From the NCBI GenBank assembly GCA_001782805.1, contig MFPT01000002.1, positions 133,993 to 197,992 on the forward strand: a stretch of DNA of 64,000 nucleotides. Reading direction: 5' to 3'. The stretch's first letter is position 1. The number at the start of each line of letters is the position of its first letter. Below the pieces are notes generated by a model. That model was not told the origin of the DNA and ran no database searches. It saw nothing but the letters and a program-made list of their open reading frames with translations. Origin of the DNA: Candidatus Magasanikbacteria bacterium RIFCSPHIGHO2_01_FULL_41_23. Lineage in GTDB: Bacteria > Patescibacteria > ABY1 > Magasanikbacterales > UBA922. Positions 8,808 to 16,746 of the stretch are shown here, one piece after another. The translations under genes were made by a program, and so were the position numbers.

Positions 8808-8853
8808 GTCAAAATTTTGTAATAGCCTAACACAAAACAAGAAAATGAAATTC

Positions 8854-8928
8854 AAAAACTTAAACTAAAAAAATAAATAAACTGAAGTGCCAAACTTAAA
8901 TTTATGACCTCGCCGCGGGACGGAACCC
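8854..8928. repeat. 75-bp direct repeat, copy A
   Basis: Identical over 75 bp to 11491-11565. It covers the last codons and stop of the 352-aa gene plus ~48 bases downstream of it. Confidence 0.95.
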
Positions 8929-9960
8929 GACCCTCGAACGCGCCTCCACATCGCTCTTACTGAAGTGCAACCGCGAATCGCCCGTAAGGAAAAGCGCGCA
9001 CGGCGCAGTACCATCGGAAAAGAGCCCGGAGGAAATAAAACGAGTGTATCCGGATTTATCCAGTGGAGTTAAATTTTGCGGAAGATGGCTGGGATTGTGT
9101 TTAGTATACTGTTCCTGTACTTCTTGGGTATGAAGTGATTGAAGCGCCGCGTATTCAGTGGGTATAAGATCAGTATCATCATAAAGATCCGGTTTTTCTT
9201 TGTGTAATTTTGTTAATTCTTCTTTCTGTTGATCATAATCCAGCAAGGTAGTGCCGGGATCAGGTTCAGTCGTTGGTTTTGTCCATACAATATACGGTCG
9301 ATCAGGAACAGAACGAAAGAAACTATTCGCGGGATCAGTAGTTGGATCAGTCATTTTTTCATTGTATTTGTTTGTATCAATAAAAGAATTTTCTACAACT
9401 TTAGGCTTTCCATTCTCTATCCACTCCGGTTTCAGATTTTTTAAGGATTCATCCCATTTTTTCATTTGGGCTTGCCTGCCGGGCATTACTATGGGAATCA
9501 TACCTGCCAACATTCTTTTTTCTATTTTTTTCATTTCTTCCGGAGTAGAGACGGCTTCGATGAGCTGATCTTTGTTATTCTGGATGTCTGTTGTCCATTC
9601 ACTCAAATTTTGTTCAGTGTATCTGGCACAGTTTCTTTCAATTACCGTATCCAAATTAAAGATCATTTCTTTTTGTTCCGCACATTCTGGGTGATCGGCA
9701 GGGAGACCAGCCTCTTTTAATGCTTCGGCGTAGGGATTGAGGGCATGGTGAACCGTAATTTCCACGACTAACTCACGGGATAATTCAGCCATACCAGACT
9801 CGAGTTCAATTTTGAGTTGTTTGGCTCGTTCCAAAGCATCTTTGGCTTCGGCGGGAGTGGTGGCTCCGGTCTGGGCTAGTTCCAGATACTTTAAAAATTC
9901 CTCTTTGAGGATATTAAGGGCATTGAGGCGAGTGTTTGCTTGGAGGCAGGAAAGAGGCAT
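8902..9960 (-). CDS. Hypothetical helical protein with repeated C-terminal module
   Basis: 352 aa, cytoplasmic by sequence (no signal peptide or membrane helix). The N-terminal ~170 residues are strongly helical and charged (coiled-coil-like). The middle is Pro/Asp/Thr-rich. The C-terminal ~50 residues (SGYTRFISSGLFSDG...RLHFSKSDVEARSRVGFRPA) resemble a module I associate with hypothetical CPR proteins; a related copy survives in the broken gene at 11539-11828. No enzymatic motif is visible. It follows the DUF4143 ATPase by 7 bases, so the two are probably one transcript. Confidence 0.75.
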   Translation of the reverse strand: MPLSCLQANTRLNALNILKEEFLKYLELAQTGATTPAEAKDALERAKQLKIELESGMAELSRELVVEITVHHALNPYAEALKEAGLPADHPECAEQKEMIFNLDTVIERNCARYTEQNLSEWTTDIQNNKDQLIEAVSTPEEMKKIEKRMLAGMIPIVMPGRQAQMKKWDESLKNLKPEWIENGKPKVVENSFIDTNKYNEKMTDPTTDPANSFFRSVPDRPYIVWTKPTTEPDPGTTLLDYDQQKEELTKLHKEKPDLYDDTDLIPTEYAALQSLHTQEVQEQYTKHNPSHLPQNLTPLDKSGYTRFISSGLFSDGTAPCALFLTGDSRLHFSKSDVEARSRVGFRPAARS

Positions 9961-9967
9961 AAAGAAG

Positions 9968-11377
9968 CTAAATTAAAAACAAAAACACATAGTACGGAAT
10001 AAAATAGACAGTTTGGCCATTCACTTCTTTGCGGTTCATTTCATCTCGGGTTATCACCACACCGTATGTCAATTTTTTTTGTTTCATATAATCTGTCATA
10101 ACCCGCAGATCCTTCACATTGATGGTTCGAGAAAATTTAACCTCAATCGGCACTTGGGTATTTTTTTCCAGTACAATAAAATCAATTTCTTTTTGTCCTT
10201 GTCGCCAGAAACTCAGAGATTCGGTAATACCAGTCCCTTTATACTTTTGTTTCAGCACAATATACACACTATTTTCAATTATTTTTCCAAAGGCCTCCGG
10301 AACTTGATCAAGATGATTTTCAGTATAGTGATTGAGAGCACAGGTAAAATTAACACACGGAGTATATAATTTTTTCAAAATCCGACCGCGTTTTATGAGG
10401 CTCTTATGATACTTATACAAAATTTCAAACAAGTAACTTTCTTTTAAGTATTCAAAATATTTTTCAACGGTTTTTTTTGAAATCTCAATCTCTCTACCGA
10501 TATTGGTTAATTCAAAAATAGAGCCAATATTATTAAGGAGGTGTCGTGTGATTAATTTAAACTCATCGGCCTTTTCAATATTAAAAATTCTAATGCAATC
10601 CAATTGAATTTTTCCGATGACTGACTCCACAATATATTCGTGCCTTTGATCAGCGTTGGGTAATTTTCTAGTTTCGGGAAATTGTCCGGTCACCAAATAT
10701 TCCCTACTCAGATCAGCGATTATTTTGCCATAGTAGGCATCGTATTGACTTAATGTGCTATAGTTATACGGAAGACTGAATACATCAAATGATAAAGTTG
10801 TCTCAACCTTTTCACCATTAATTCTTAAAAATTCACGGAATGATAGTGGCGGCAAATAGAAATCAAAAATACGGCCGGCCAAACTTTCCCGATTCTTACC
10901 TTTCAACAAGACACTTTGCGATCCGGTAATTATAAATTTAATTTTCTTGCCGGATAAATCGTAGTATCGTTTCAGAACTGATTGCCAATTATCGATGTAT
11001 TGAATTTCGTCTAAAAAAATATATATCTGCTCTCCCTGTCCAAAAGAGAGGCTCGGATTATGTATGACATCCTTAAAATAAAGAGATAGGACTTCATCTA
11101 AAAATTCTGTTTTCTGGATTTGGCTGGCATAATCAAAGAGGAAATAAAAAATGTGAGTGGGTTTTGTTTTTTTGGCCAGTAGCTTGGCGATTAGTTGCTT
11201 AAGCAGAGTACTCTTGCCCACCCGTCGCAAACCAACAATGTTGAGTATGAGTGTATGCTCCAAATTATCCTCAAGAATGGAAAACAAATCTCTAGTGGGA
11301 AAATCTGATTCTTCGATAATATGGCGGTCATTATTCCACCATGGATTTTTTAAATCCAATTCTTGCTTCGTGGGCAT
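9968..11377 (-). CDS. AAA_14/DUF4143 family ATPase
   Basis: 469 aa. N-terminal P-loop ATPase with Walker A GLRRVGKSTLLKQL near residue 48 and Walker B IYIFLDEIQYIDNW, then GSQSVLLKGK (sensor). A winged-helix region (ISKKTVEKYFEYLKESYLFEIL) follows. The C-terminal DUF4143 has a PD-(D/E)xK-like fold signature (KEIDFIVLEKNTQVPIEVKFS). These ATPases are common in CPR and archaea; their cellular role is unsettled. A promoter TTTACA-N17-TATCCT lies upstream. A second member of the family is at 37591-38727. Confidence 0.9.
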   Translation of the reverse strand: MPTKQELDLKNPWWNNDRHIIEESDFPTRDLFSILEDNLEHTLILNIVGLRRVGKSTLLKQLIAKLLAKKTKPTHIFYFLFDYASQIQKTEFLDEVLSLYFKDVIHNPSLSFGQGEQIYIFLDEIQYIDNWQSVLKRYYDLSGKKIKFIITGSQSVLLKGKNRESLAGRIFDFYLPPLSFREFLRINGEKVETTLSFDVFSLPYNYSTLSQYDAYYGKIIADLSREYLVTGQFPETRKLPNADQRHEYIVESVIGKIQLDCIRIFNIEKADEFKLITRHLLNNIGSIFELTNIGREIEISKKTVEKYFEYLKESYLFEILYKYHKSLIKRGRILKKLYTPCVNFTCALNHYTENHLDQVPEAFGKIIENSVYIVLKQKYKGTGITESLSFWRQGQKEIDFIVLEKNTQVPIEVKFSRTINVKDLRVMTDYMKQKKLTYGVVITRDEMNRKEVNGQTVYFIPYYVFLFLI

Positions 11378-11490
11378 ATATGTGCTGTATGCTTAAAATA
11401 TCAATTTAAGGATACCAGACTTATACTGTATTGTAAATAGCCAAAAAATGCTTTAATTTAGCTATTTTTACCAGATATTTTGAAAATACA

Positions 11491-11565
11491 AAAAACTTAA
11501 ACTAAAAAAATAAATAAACTGAAGTGCCAAACTTAAATTTATGACCTCGCCGCGGGACGGAACCC
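11491..11565. repeat. 75-bp direct repeat, copy B
   Basis: Identical to 8854-8928. It contains the final FRPAARS codons and stop of the broken gene at 11539-11828. The ATPase and the 352-aa gene lie between the two copies. Confidence 0.95.
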
Positions 11566-11828
11566 ATTCTTCGAATTCGCTTCCACATCGTACCCATCGA
11601 AGTTCAACTGCGAGAAATATCTTTGGCAAAACTGGCGAGCAAGCGTTTGCGAGAATCAATGAATGACTGAACTTCTTGTTGGAAATCAGTTTGTTCCGGA
11701 GTTAACTCCGTGGATTTTTTCTTATCAGGTTTAGACGACGCAGATGGTTCAGGTGTTTCATTTTCATCTCCCGCAACCCGAAATACATCAGGCGCTAAAC
11801 CACTGCGGAGTGACTCAAATTCTGACAT
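11539..11828 (-). pseudogene. Frameshifted/deleted paralogue of the 352-aa family
   Basis: An open frame from ATG at 11828 encodes MSEFESLRSGLAPDVFRVAG...DSRKRLLASFAKDISRS and stops at 11604. Directly after it, in a +1 frame, codons read QLNFDGYDVEANSKNGFRPA through the stop at 11539. That matches the end of the intact neighbour (RLHFSKSDVEARSRVGFRPA). The gene therefore appears to have lost its middle and kept an N-terminus joined out of frame to the C-terminal module. The N-terminus differs from that of the 352-aa protein, so this was a different family member. Confidence 0.7.
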
Positions 11829-11902
11829 AAAAAATCTCTTTTAATCGACAAATTGAAGATCGAGGATAGTATACTTTTTTAGTTATTAATATGCAAACCC
11901 AA

Positions 11903-13276
11903 CTATATTTCCACCGTCTCCCCAAACTCCGGCACAAACGTCTCAATCTGATACATATCGCGCAAACGATGCGCCAATTCCGTGGCCGCGTGCGGCTCGC
12001 CATGCGTACAAAAAACTTTTTTGGGAATTCCTGCTTGCCCTGAGCTTGTCGAATGGGCCGAACCAACCCACTCCACTAATTTTTTCTGATCCGCATGCGC
12101 GGACAAACCACCGATCGCCTTAACCGTGCAACGCACGGCAATTTCCGCGCCATGAATTTTTACATGACTGGCACCTTCATATAATCGCCGTCCTAAAGTC
12201 CCTTGTGCCTGATATCCCACAATAATTAAGGTGGATTTGGGATCGGACAAATAGCGTTGCGCGTGATGCAAAATCCGGCCACCATTCATCATACCTGCGC
12301 CCGCGATCACCATTTTGGACCCACGAACAGAATTGATTGTTTTTGATTCATCGCGCGTGCGTGTAATTTTCAATTGCGGAAAATTTAAAAAGTCATCGCC
12401 CAACATAACTTCTTTGGCCGCTTCCGCATCGTAGTATTCGCGATGACGTTTAAACACTTCGGTCGCTTCAATCGCCAATGGGCTATCCAAAAAAACGGGA
12501 ATCAGCGGCAAGCTATGTTCATGTTCTTGCAATTTGTGCAATTCAAATAAAAATTCTTGCGTCCGTTCAATGGAGAACGCCGGAACCATAATGGTTCCAC
12601 CACGTTTGACCGCTTCGGCAATTAAGCGCGCAATAATTTCCGTACGCGTTTCTTTATCTTCGTGCACACGATCGCCATAAGTTGATTCAATCACGAGTGC
12701 GTCCAGAGGCGATAAATTTTCCGTATCTTTTAAAATCGGAACATTCACATTCCCCACATCACCGGAAAACGCGATCCGTTTGCCTTCGGCCGAAATTTCA
12801 ATAAAAGCCGCGCCGAAAATATGTCCGGAATCGCGAAAAATAGCATTAACTCCCCCATCCAAATCCACAACTTCGTGATAATTCACACCATGAAATAATG
12901 CCGCGGTTTTGATAACATCTTCTTGACTGTATAAAACCGGCTTATTGAATTTACGTTCATCGTACGACATCACGCTCCACGCATCGTCCATTACCAAACG
13001 CGCCAATTCCAATGTCCCTTCAGTTCCATAAATTTTCCCAGCAAAACCTTCTTTAACCAATTTGGGCAAACGGCCAACATGATCCAAATGCGCGTGCGTG
13101 ACTAAAACCGCGTCAATTTTCTGTGGATCAAACGGAAACGCGTCATGATTTTTTTTCTCATTAAAATCCGATCCCTGAAACATGCCGCAATCAACCAAAA
13201 TTTTCTGATTGCCGACTGAAAGCAAATAACATGATCCGGTCACTTCATGACTCGCGCCGCAAAATTTTATTTCCAT
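11903..13276 (-). CDS. Beta-CASP metallo-beta-lactamase ribonuclease (CPSF73-like)
   Basis: 457 aa. Metal-binding HAHLDH near residue 60, plus DSGHIFGAAFIEI, SGDVGN, ESTYGDR and the beta-CASP part with PAFSIERTQEFLFEL, GAGMMNGGRILHHAQ and THGEPHA. The family cleaves or trims RNA and takes part in mRNA turnover and processing. Near the C-terminus, WVGSAHSTSSGQAGIPKKVF contains a short in-frame insertion encoded by a REP-like repeat (12033-12058) that occurs elsewhere in the window between genes. The catalytic motifs are intact. It is divergent from the 13333 gene. Confidence 0.93.
   Translation of the reverse strand: MEIKFCGASHEVTGSCYLLSVGNQKILVDCGMFQGSDFNEKKNHDAFPFDPQKIDAVLVTHAHLDHVGRLPKLVKEGFAGKIYGTEGTLELARLVMDDAWSVMSYDERKFNKPVLYSQEDVIKTAALFHGVNYHEVVDLDGGVNAIFRDSGHIFGAAFIEISAEGKRIAFSGDVGNVNVPILKDTENLSPLDALVIESTYGDRVHEDKETRTEIIARLIAEAVKRGGTIMVPAFSIERTQEFLFELHKLQEHEHSLPLIPVFLDSPLAIEATEVFKRHREYYDAEAAKEVMLGDDFLNFPQLKITRTRDESKTINSVRGSKMVIAGAGMMNGGRILHHAQRYLSDPKSTLIIVGYQAQGTLGRRLYEGASHVKIHGAEIAVRCTVKAIGGLSAHADQKKLVEWVGSAHSTSSGQAGIPKKVFCTHGEPHAATELAHRLRDMYQIETFVPEFGETVEI
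12033..12058. repeat. REP-like palindrome inside the beta-CASP gene
   Basis: TGCCCTGAGCTTGTCGAATG matches the TTCGACAAGCTC family found in intergenic spacers here. Read in frame it encodes HSTSSGQA, in a stretch just before the conserved THGEPHA motif. Confidence 0.8.
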
Positions 13277-13332
13277 ATTTTGAGGTTATTTTTTAATTAA
13301 AACTAGTATATACAAATTCGACCAAAGATGCT

Positions 13333-14055
13333 ATGCTGTCACCAACTATGATCCGACGTCCCGCTGATATTACTATTGAAGAACCGCCCATTGAAAAGCT
13401 GACCAGACAACATTCCTGCCTTCGCCGCAGTTGTTTTTCTTGTCTGTCTTTTTTGCTGATAATTCTGGGAATTTCCTTATTGATTCTAAAATTTACCTTA
13501 AACGCGCAAACCAAAGAACTAAAAAAAATCCCCGCGGAAATAAGTCGGGCTGTGCCCGTCTATGATCCGGATAATATTGAATCCATCAGCCTAACTGCGG
13601 GCAGTGAACGGAGTCGCGGTGTGGAAATGGCCGCATTTTTGCCCAAACTGATGGTGGCGCCGATTATCTTAACATTGGATCGCGGGAATAATATTATTAA
13701 AACCTATCGACCCGATGTCGTCAATCAAATTTCGGAAAAAACATCGTGGTTTGATAAATTCTTGATTTTAATTAAAACCAATGTGGCTGATCATCGGGAT
13801 GAAATTCGTTTGGAATGGAAAAAATTACCGACTGACGCGAAATTTATTCAGGAATATTATGATACTGAATTAAAAAAACAAGGATTTATAATTACGAGTC
13901 ACAGTGACACTGAACATATCCGCCAATTCACTTTTTCCAAAAACGGCATTGAAGGCAGTGTCTATACCGAAGATAATCCCACAACTCCGGAAACTGACAC
14001 GGTTATTCTAACCATTACCATGACCGCGACCTCAACCCAAAACTATGTCAATTAA
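13333..14055 (+). CDS. Hypothetical single-pass membrane protein
   Basis: 240 aa; ATG at 13333 or 13348. A basic, Cys-containing N-terminus (RRSCFSCL) runs into one hydrophobic helix (SFLLIILGISLLILKFTL), and the rest is predicted outside the cytoplasm. The C-terminal part alternates beta-like strands with charged helices (FIQEYYDTELKKQGFIITSH...). No family recognised. Its end overlaps the corA-like gene by 11 bases, so the two are cotranscribed. Confidence 0.75.
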   Translation: MLSPTMIRRPADITIEEPPIEKLTRQHSCLRRSCFSCLSFLLIILGISLLILKFTLNAQTKELKKIPAEISRAVPVYDPDNIESISLTAGSERSRGVEMAAFLPKLMVAPIILTLDRGNNIIKTYRPDVVNQISEKTSWFDKFLILIKTNVADHRDEIRLEWKKLPTDAKFIQEYYDTELKKQGFIITSHSDTEHIRQFTFSKNGIEGSVYTEDNPTTPETDTVILTITMTATSTQNYVN

Positions 14056-14980
14056 AACTATTACCGAGGGAAATATTTCTTGGATTCATATTGAATCGGT
14101 TACTCCGGAAGTAATTGAATTTTTGCGCACGACCTATCGTTTTCATACGCTTGATTTGGAAGATGTGGCCAGCGAAAGCACGCATATTCCCAAACTGGAT
14201 ACGTATCGCAATTATCTTTTTTTGGTTTTGCATTTTCCCCAGTGGAATCACAGTGAAAAGAAAGTGGAAATTTTTGAAGTTGATTTTTTTGTGGGTGATA
14301 CCTACGTGATTAGTATTCAGCATGGAAAAAATAAAGAAATGACCGGTTTTTTTTATCGCTGTCTCAAAAATCGTCGAATTAAGCAAGACTGGATGAGCGG
14401 CCAATCAGGCTTTTTATTGTATAATTTGGTCGTGTCATTATATCGCGAAGCTCGTCCGATATTAAATAATATCGGCAAGCATATTTCACTCGTGGAAAAA
14501 GAAGTTTTTTCCGGAGATCAAGGCACGCATTTAATTAAAGAACTGGCGTATCATCGGCGCAATATTTTAATGTTCGGCAGTATTATTGAGCCGCAACGCC
14601 ATCTTATGACTAATCTGGCGCATATTCGCCGGCCATTTTTAGACGAAAGTTTAACCGTTTATTTTGATGATGTGCATGATCATTTGGATAAACTTTGGTC
14701 CATTATTGAAGCGTACAAAGAAAATGTCCATGGACTCTACATTACAGTGGAATCAATTATCAACCAACGAACGAGTAAAGTTTTGACGATTCTAACGGTA
14801 ATTTCCGTTTCTCTTTTGCCTCATACTCTGCTTTTCAATTTATATGGTATGAATCTACCCGGACTTCCTCTGGCCAAACATCCTAATTTGGTCTGGGGAC
14901 TTATCATCGCCTTATCAATTGGAGTTATGACCGGTTTGGTTTTTGTTCTGCGACGAATGAAACGTCAAGGATGGTTTTAA
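14045..14980 (+). CDS. corA: CorA-family magnesium/divalent cation channel
   Basis: 311 aa. A soluble N-terminal domain with long helices (ISLVEKEVFSGDQGTHLIKEL...), then two C-terminal transmembrane helices. The first ends in the selectivity motif YGMN (LLFNLYGMNLPGLP) and the second is LVWGLIIALSIGVMTGLVFVL, followed by a basic tail RRMKRQGWF. Homopentameric Mg2+ uptake channel by family. Length is normal. Confidence 0.95.
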   Translation: MSIKTITEGNISWIHIESVTPEVIEFLRTTYRFHTLDLEDVASESTHIPKLDTYRNYLFLVLHFPQWNHSEKKVEIFEVDFFVGDTYVISIQHGKNKEMTGFFYRCLKNRRIKQDWMSGQSGFLLYNLVVSLYREARPILNNIGKHISLVEKEVFSGDQGTHLIKELAYHRRNILMFGSIIEPQRHLMTNLAHIRRPFLDESLTVYFDDVHDHLDKLWSIIEAYKENVHGLYITVESIINQRTSKVLTILTVISVSLLPHTLLFNLYGMNLPGLPLAKHPNLVWGLIIALSIGVMTGLVFVLRRMKRQGWF

Positions 14981-14992
14981 AGAAAAATTAGT

Positions 14993-16582
14993 GTGATCAA
15001 AAAAATTTTTTCAACTCAATCGCATACCATTACGGGCGCGGCCATTATTTTGGGCGGAGCGTCTTTTTTAAGCAGATTAATTGGATTGTTGCGCGACCGA
15101 TTATTTGCGCATTATTTTGGCGCGGGCGATATTCTTGATGCGTATTATGCCGCATTTAGAATTCCGGATTTTTTGTTTAATATTTTGTTGGCCGGAGCAA
15201 TAACGGCCGGATTCATTCCTATTTTTTGGGAATTATGGCAAAAAAATAAAAATGACGCGTGGCGATTAACGAATAACATTCTAATACTAACCGGAGTTCT
15301 TATGGCCTTGGGTAGTATGGTCGCGTTTATCTGCGCGCCACAATTAACAAAAATGTTGACTCCCGGATTTAGCGCGGAAAAATTGGCATTGACAACTCAG
15401 CTTACGCGCATAATGCTTTTGTCGCCAATTCTTTTGGGATTGAGCGGAGTGATTTCCAGTGTCTTGCATTCGTTTCGACAATTTGTCGCTTTTTCTTTGG
15501 CTCCGCTTATCTATAATAGCGCGATTATCCTTGGCACTATTTTTTTAGTGCCAATTCTGGGACCAATTGGTTTGGCTTGGGGAGTAGTAATGGGAGCTCT
15601 TTTACATTTATTAATTCAATTGCCCGCGGCCATTAGCCAAGGATATTATTTTCACTGGATATTTAATTTAAAAGATTCGGCAACACGATCAGTCATAAAA
15701 TTGGTAATTCCCCGCACATTGGCAATGGTCGCATTACAAACTAATTTTTTAGTTTTGACGATCATGGCTTCCACTCTTGCCATTGGCAGTATTGCTGTTT
15801 TTAATCTCGCGCAAAATTTATACTATGTTCCTATCGGATTAATCGGGCAATCATTTGCTTTGGCCGCTTTTCCGATTTTTGCCAAAGCAGTGGTGGAAAA
15901 AAATGATGACGAATTAGTCCGTCATTTTGGCAATGTAGTGCGACAAATATTGTTCTTGATAATCCCTGGAACAATTCTTCTTATATTGTTTCGGGCGCAA
16001 ATTGTACGTGTGGTTTTGGGTTCAGGAAAATTTAATTGGACTGACACCATTTTGACATCTGACACGCTGGCGCTTCTTGCGATTTCCTTAACCGCGCATT
16101 GTATTATGCTTATTACGGCCCGGGCTTTGTACGCCTATAAAGATGCGTGGTCAACCGTATGGGCCGGATTGATTGGTGTGGCAATCACAGTATTCTTGAG
16201 TATTTTTTTAAAAAATTATTGGGGAATACGCGGTTTAGGTTTAGCATTATCCGCCTCAATTATTATTCAAACCGCTCTCTTATGGGTTGTATTACGCCGA
16301 CGAGTAAATAATCTGGAAGAAGGTAAAATTATGACTGCTCTCGCAAAAATTTCTTTGGGAAGTGTGGTCTTGGGAATAGTAGCGCAAATAACCAAGTATG
16401 GTGTGGCCGGTGTCGTGGATATGACCCGATGGTGGGGCATCTTGAGTCAAGGCTTAATTTGTGGTACTGTAGGAATTCTCGCCTATGGTTTTGTTTGCCA
16501 TATTCTAAAGCTGGAAGAAATGGAATTGTTCAAAGAAAGTTTTAAAAAACGCTGGCTTAAGATTTGGCATGTTACCGAGTAA
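14993..16582 (+). CDS. murJ: Lipid II flippase MurJ (MviN family)
   Basis: 529 aa integral membrane protein with about 14 hydrophobic helices. The N-terminal hallmark GGASFLSRLIGLLRDRLFAHYFGAGDILDAYYAAFRIP has the conserved Arg residues needed for lipid II binding, and PLIYN and the CPxL-like helices are in order. It flips the peptidoglycan precursor across the membrane, working with the UppP lipid-carrier phosphatase encoded at 34815. The start is GTG, 12 bases after corA; no clear SD. The stop codon merges into the left arm of the intergenic element at 16581. Confidence 0.95.
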   Translation: MIKKIFSTQSHTITGAAIILGGASFLSRLIGLLRDRLFAHYFGAGDILDAYYAAFRIPDFLFNILLAGAITAGFIPIFWELWQKNKNDAWRLTNNILILTGVLMALGSMVAFICAPQLTKMLTPGFSAEKLALTTQLTRIMLLSPILLGLSGVISSVLHSFRQFVAFSLAPLIYNSAIILGTIFLVPILGPIGLAWGVVMGALLHLLIQLPAAISQGYYFHWIFNLKDSATRSVIKLVIPRTLAMVALQTNFLVLTIMASTLAIGSIAVFNLAQNLYYVPIGLIGQSFALAAFPIFAKAVVEKNDDELVRHFGNVVRQILFLIIPGTILLILFRAQIVRVVLGSGKFNWTDTILTSDTLALLAISLTAHCIMLITARALYAYKDAWSTVWAGLIGVAITVFLSIFLKNYWGIRGLGLALSASIIIQTALLWVVLRRRVNNLEEGKIMTALAKISLGSVVLGIVAQITKYGVAGVVDMTRWWGILSQGLICGTVGILAYGFVCHILKLEEMELFKESFKKRWLKIWHVTE

Positions 16583-16734
16583 AAAATTAAGGTTCCCTGC
16601 AAATCTTTTTCTGAGACCCTCACCCATTCGACTAACGCTCACTTCGTGGTGACCTCAGTGGAACCAGGGTATCGGGCTCAAAAAAGCTTTAGGAGTTTAT
16701 CCCGACTTTTGTCGGGAGTCCACCTTAATTTTTT
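16581..16734 (+). repeat. Terminator-nested repeat element, copy 1
   Basis: Perfect 13-bp inverted arms AAAAAATTAAGGT (16581-16593) and ACCTTAATTTTTT (16722-16734). The core has CTGCAAATCTTTTTCTGAGA at the left and AAAAAGCTTTAGGAGTTTAT then CCCGAC-TTTT-GTCGGG at the right. This copy also carries a REP-like palindrome in its middle. The arms end in a T-run after murJ, so the unit can act as a terminator. Confidence 0.8.
16616..16672. repeat. REP-like palindrome inside element copy 1
   Basis: Contains CCATTCGACTAACGCTCACT and GTGGTGACCTC...GAACCAGGGT, matching the repeat in the metK leader (37470-37510) with small changes. Confidence 0.65.
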
Positions 16735-16746
16735 TGAACATACTAT

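Noticed and set aside
9968..11377. Toxin-antitoxin or defence island built on the DUF4143 ATPases
   Set aside because: Neither DUF4143 gene has a recognisable toxin, antitoxin or nuclease partner beside it.
11468..11659. Separate small gene over copy B of the 75-bp repeat
   Set aside because: It is a different frame of the pseudogene module; the correct frame matches the intact paralogue's C-terminus.
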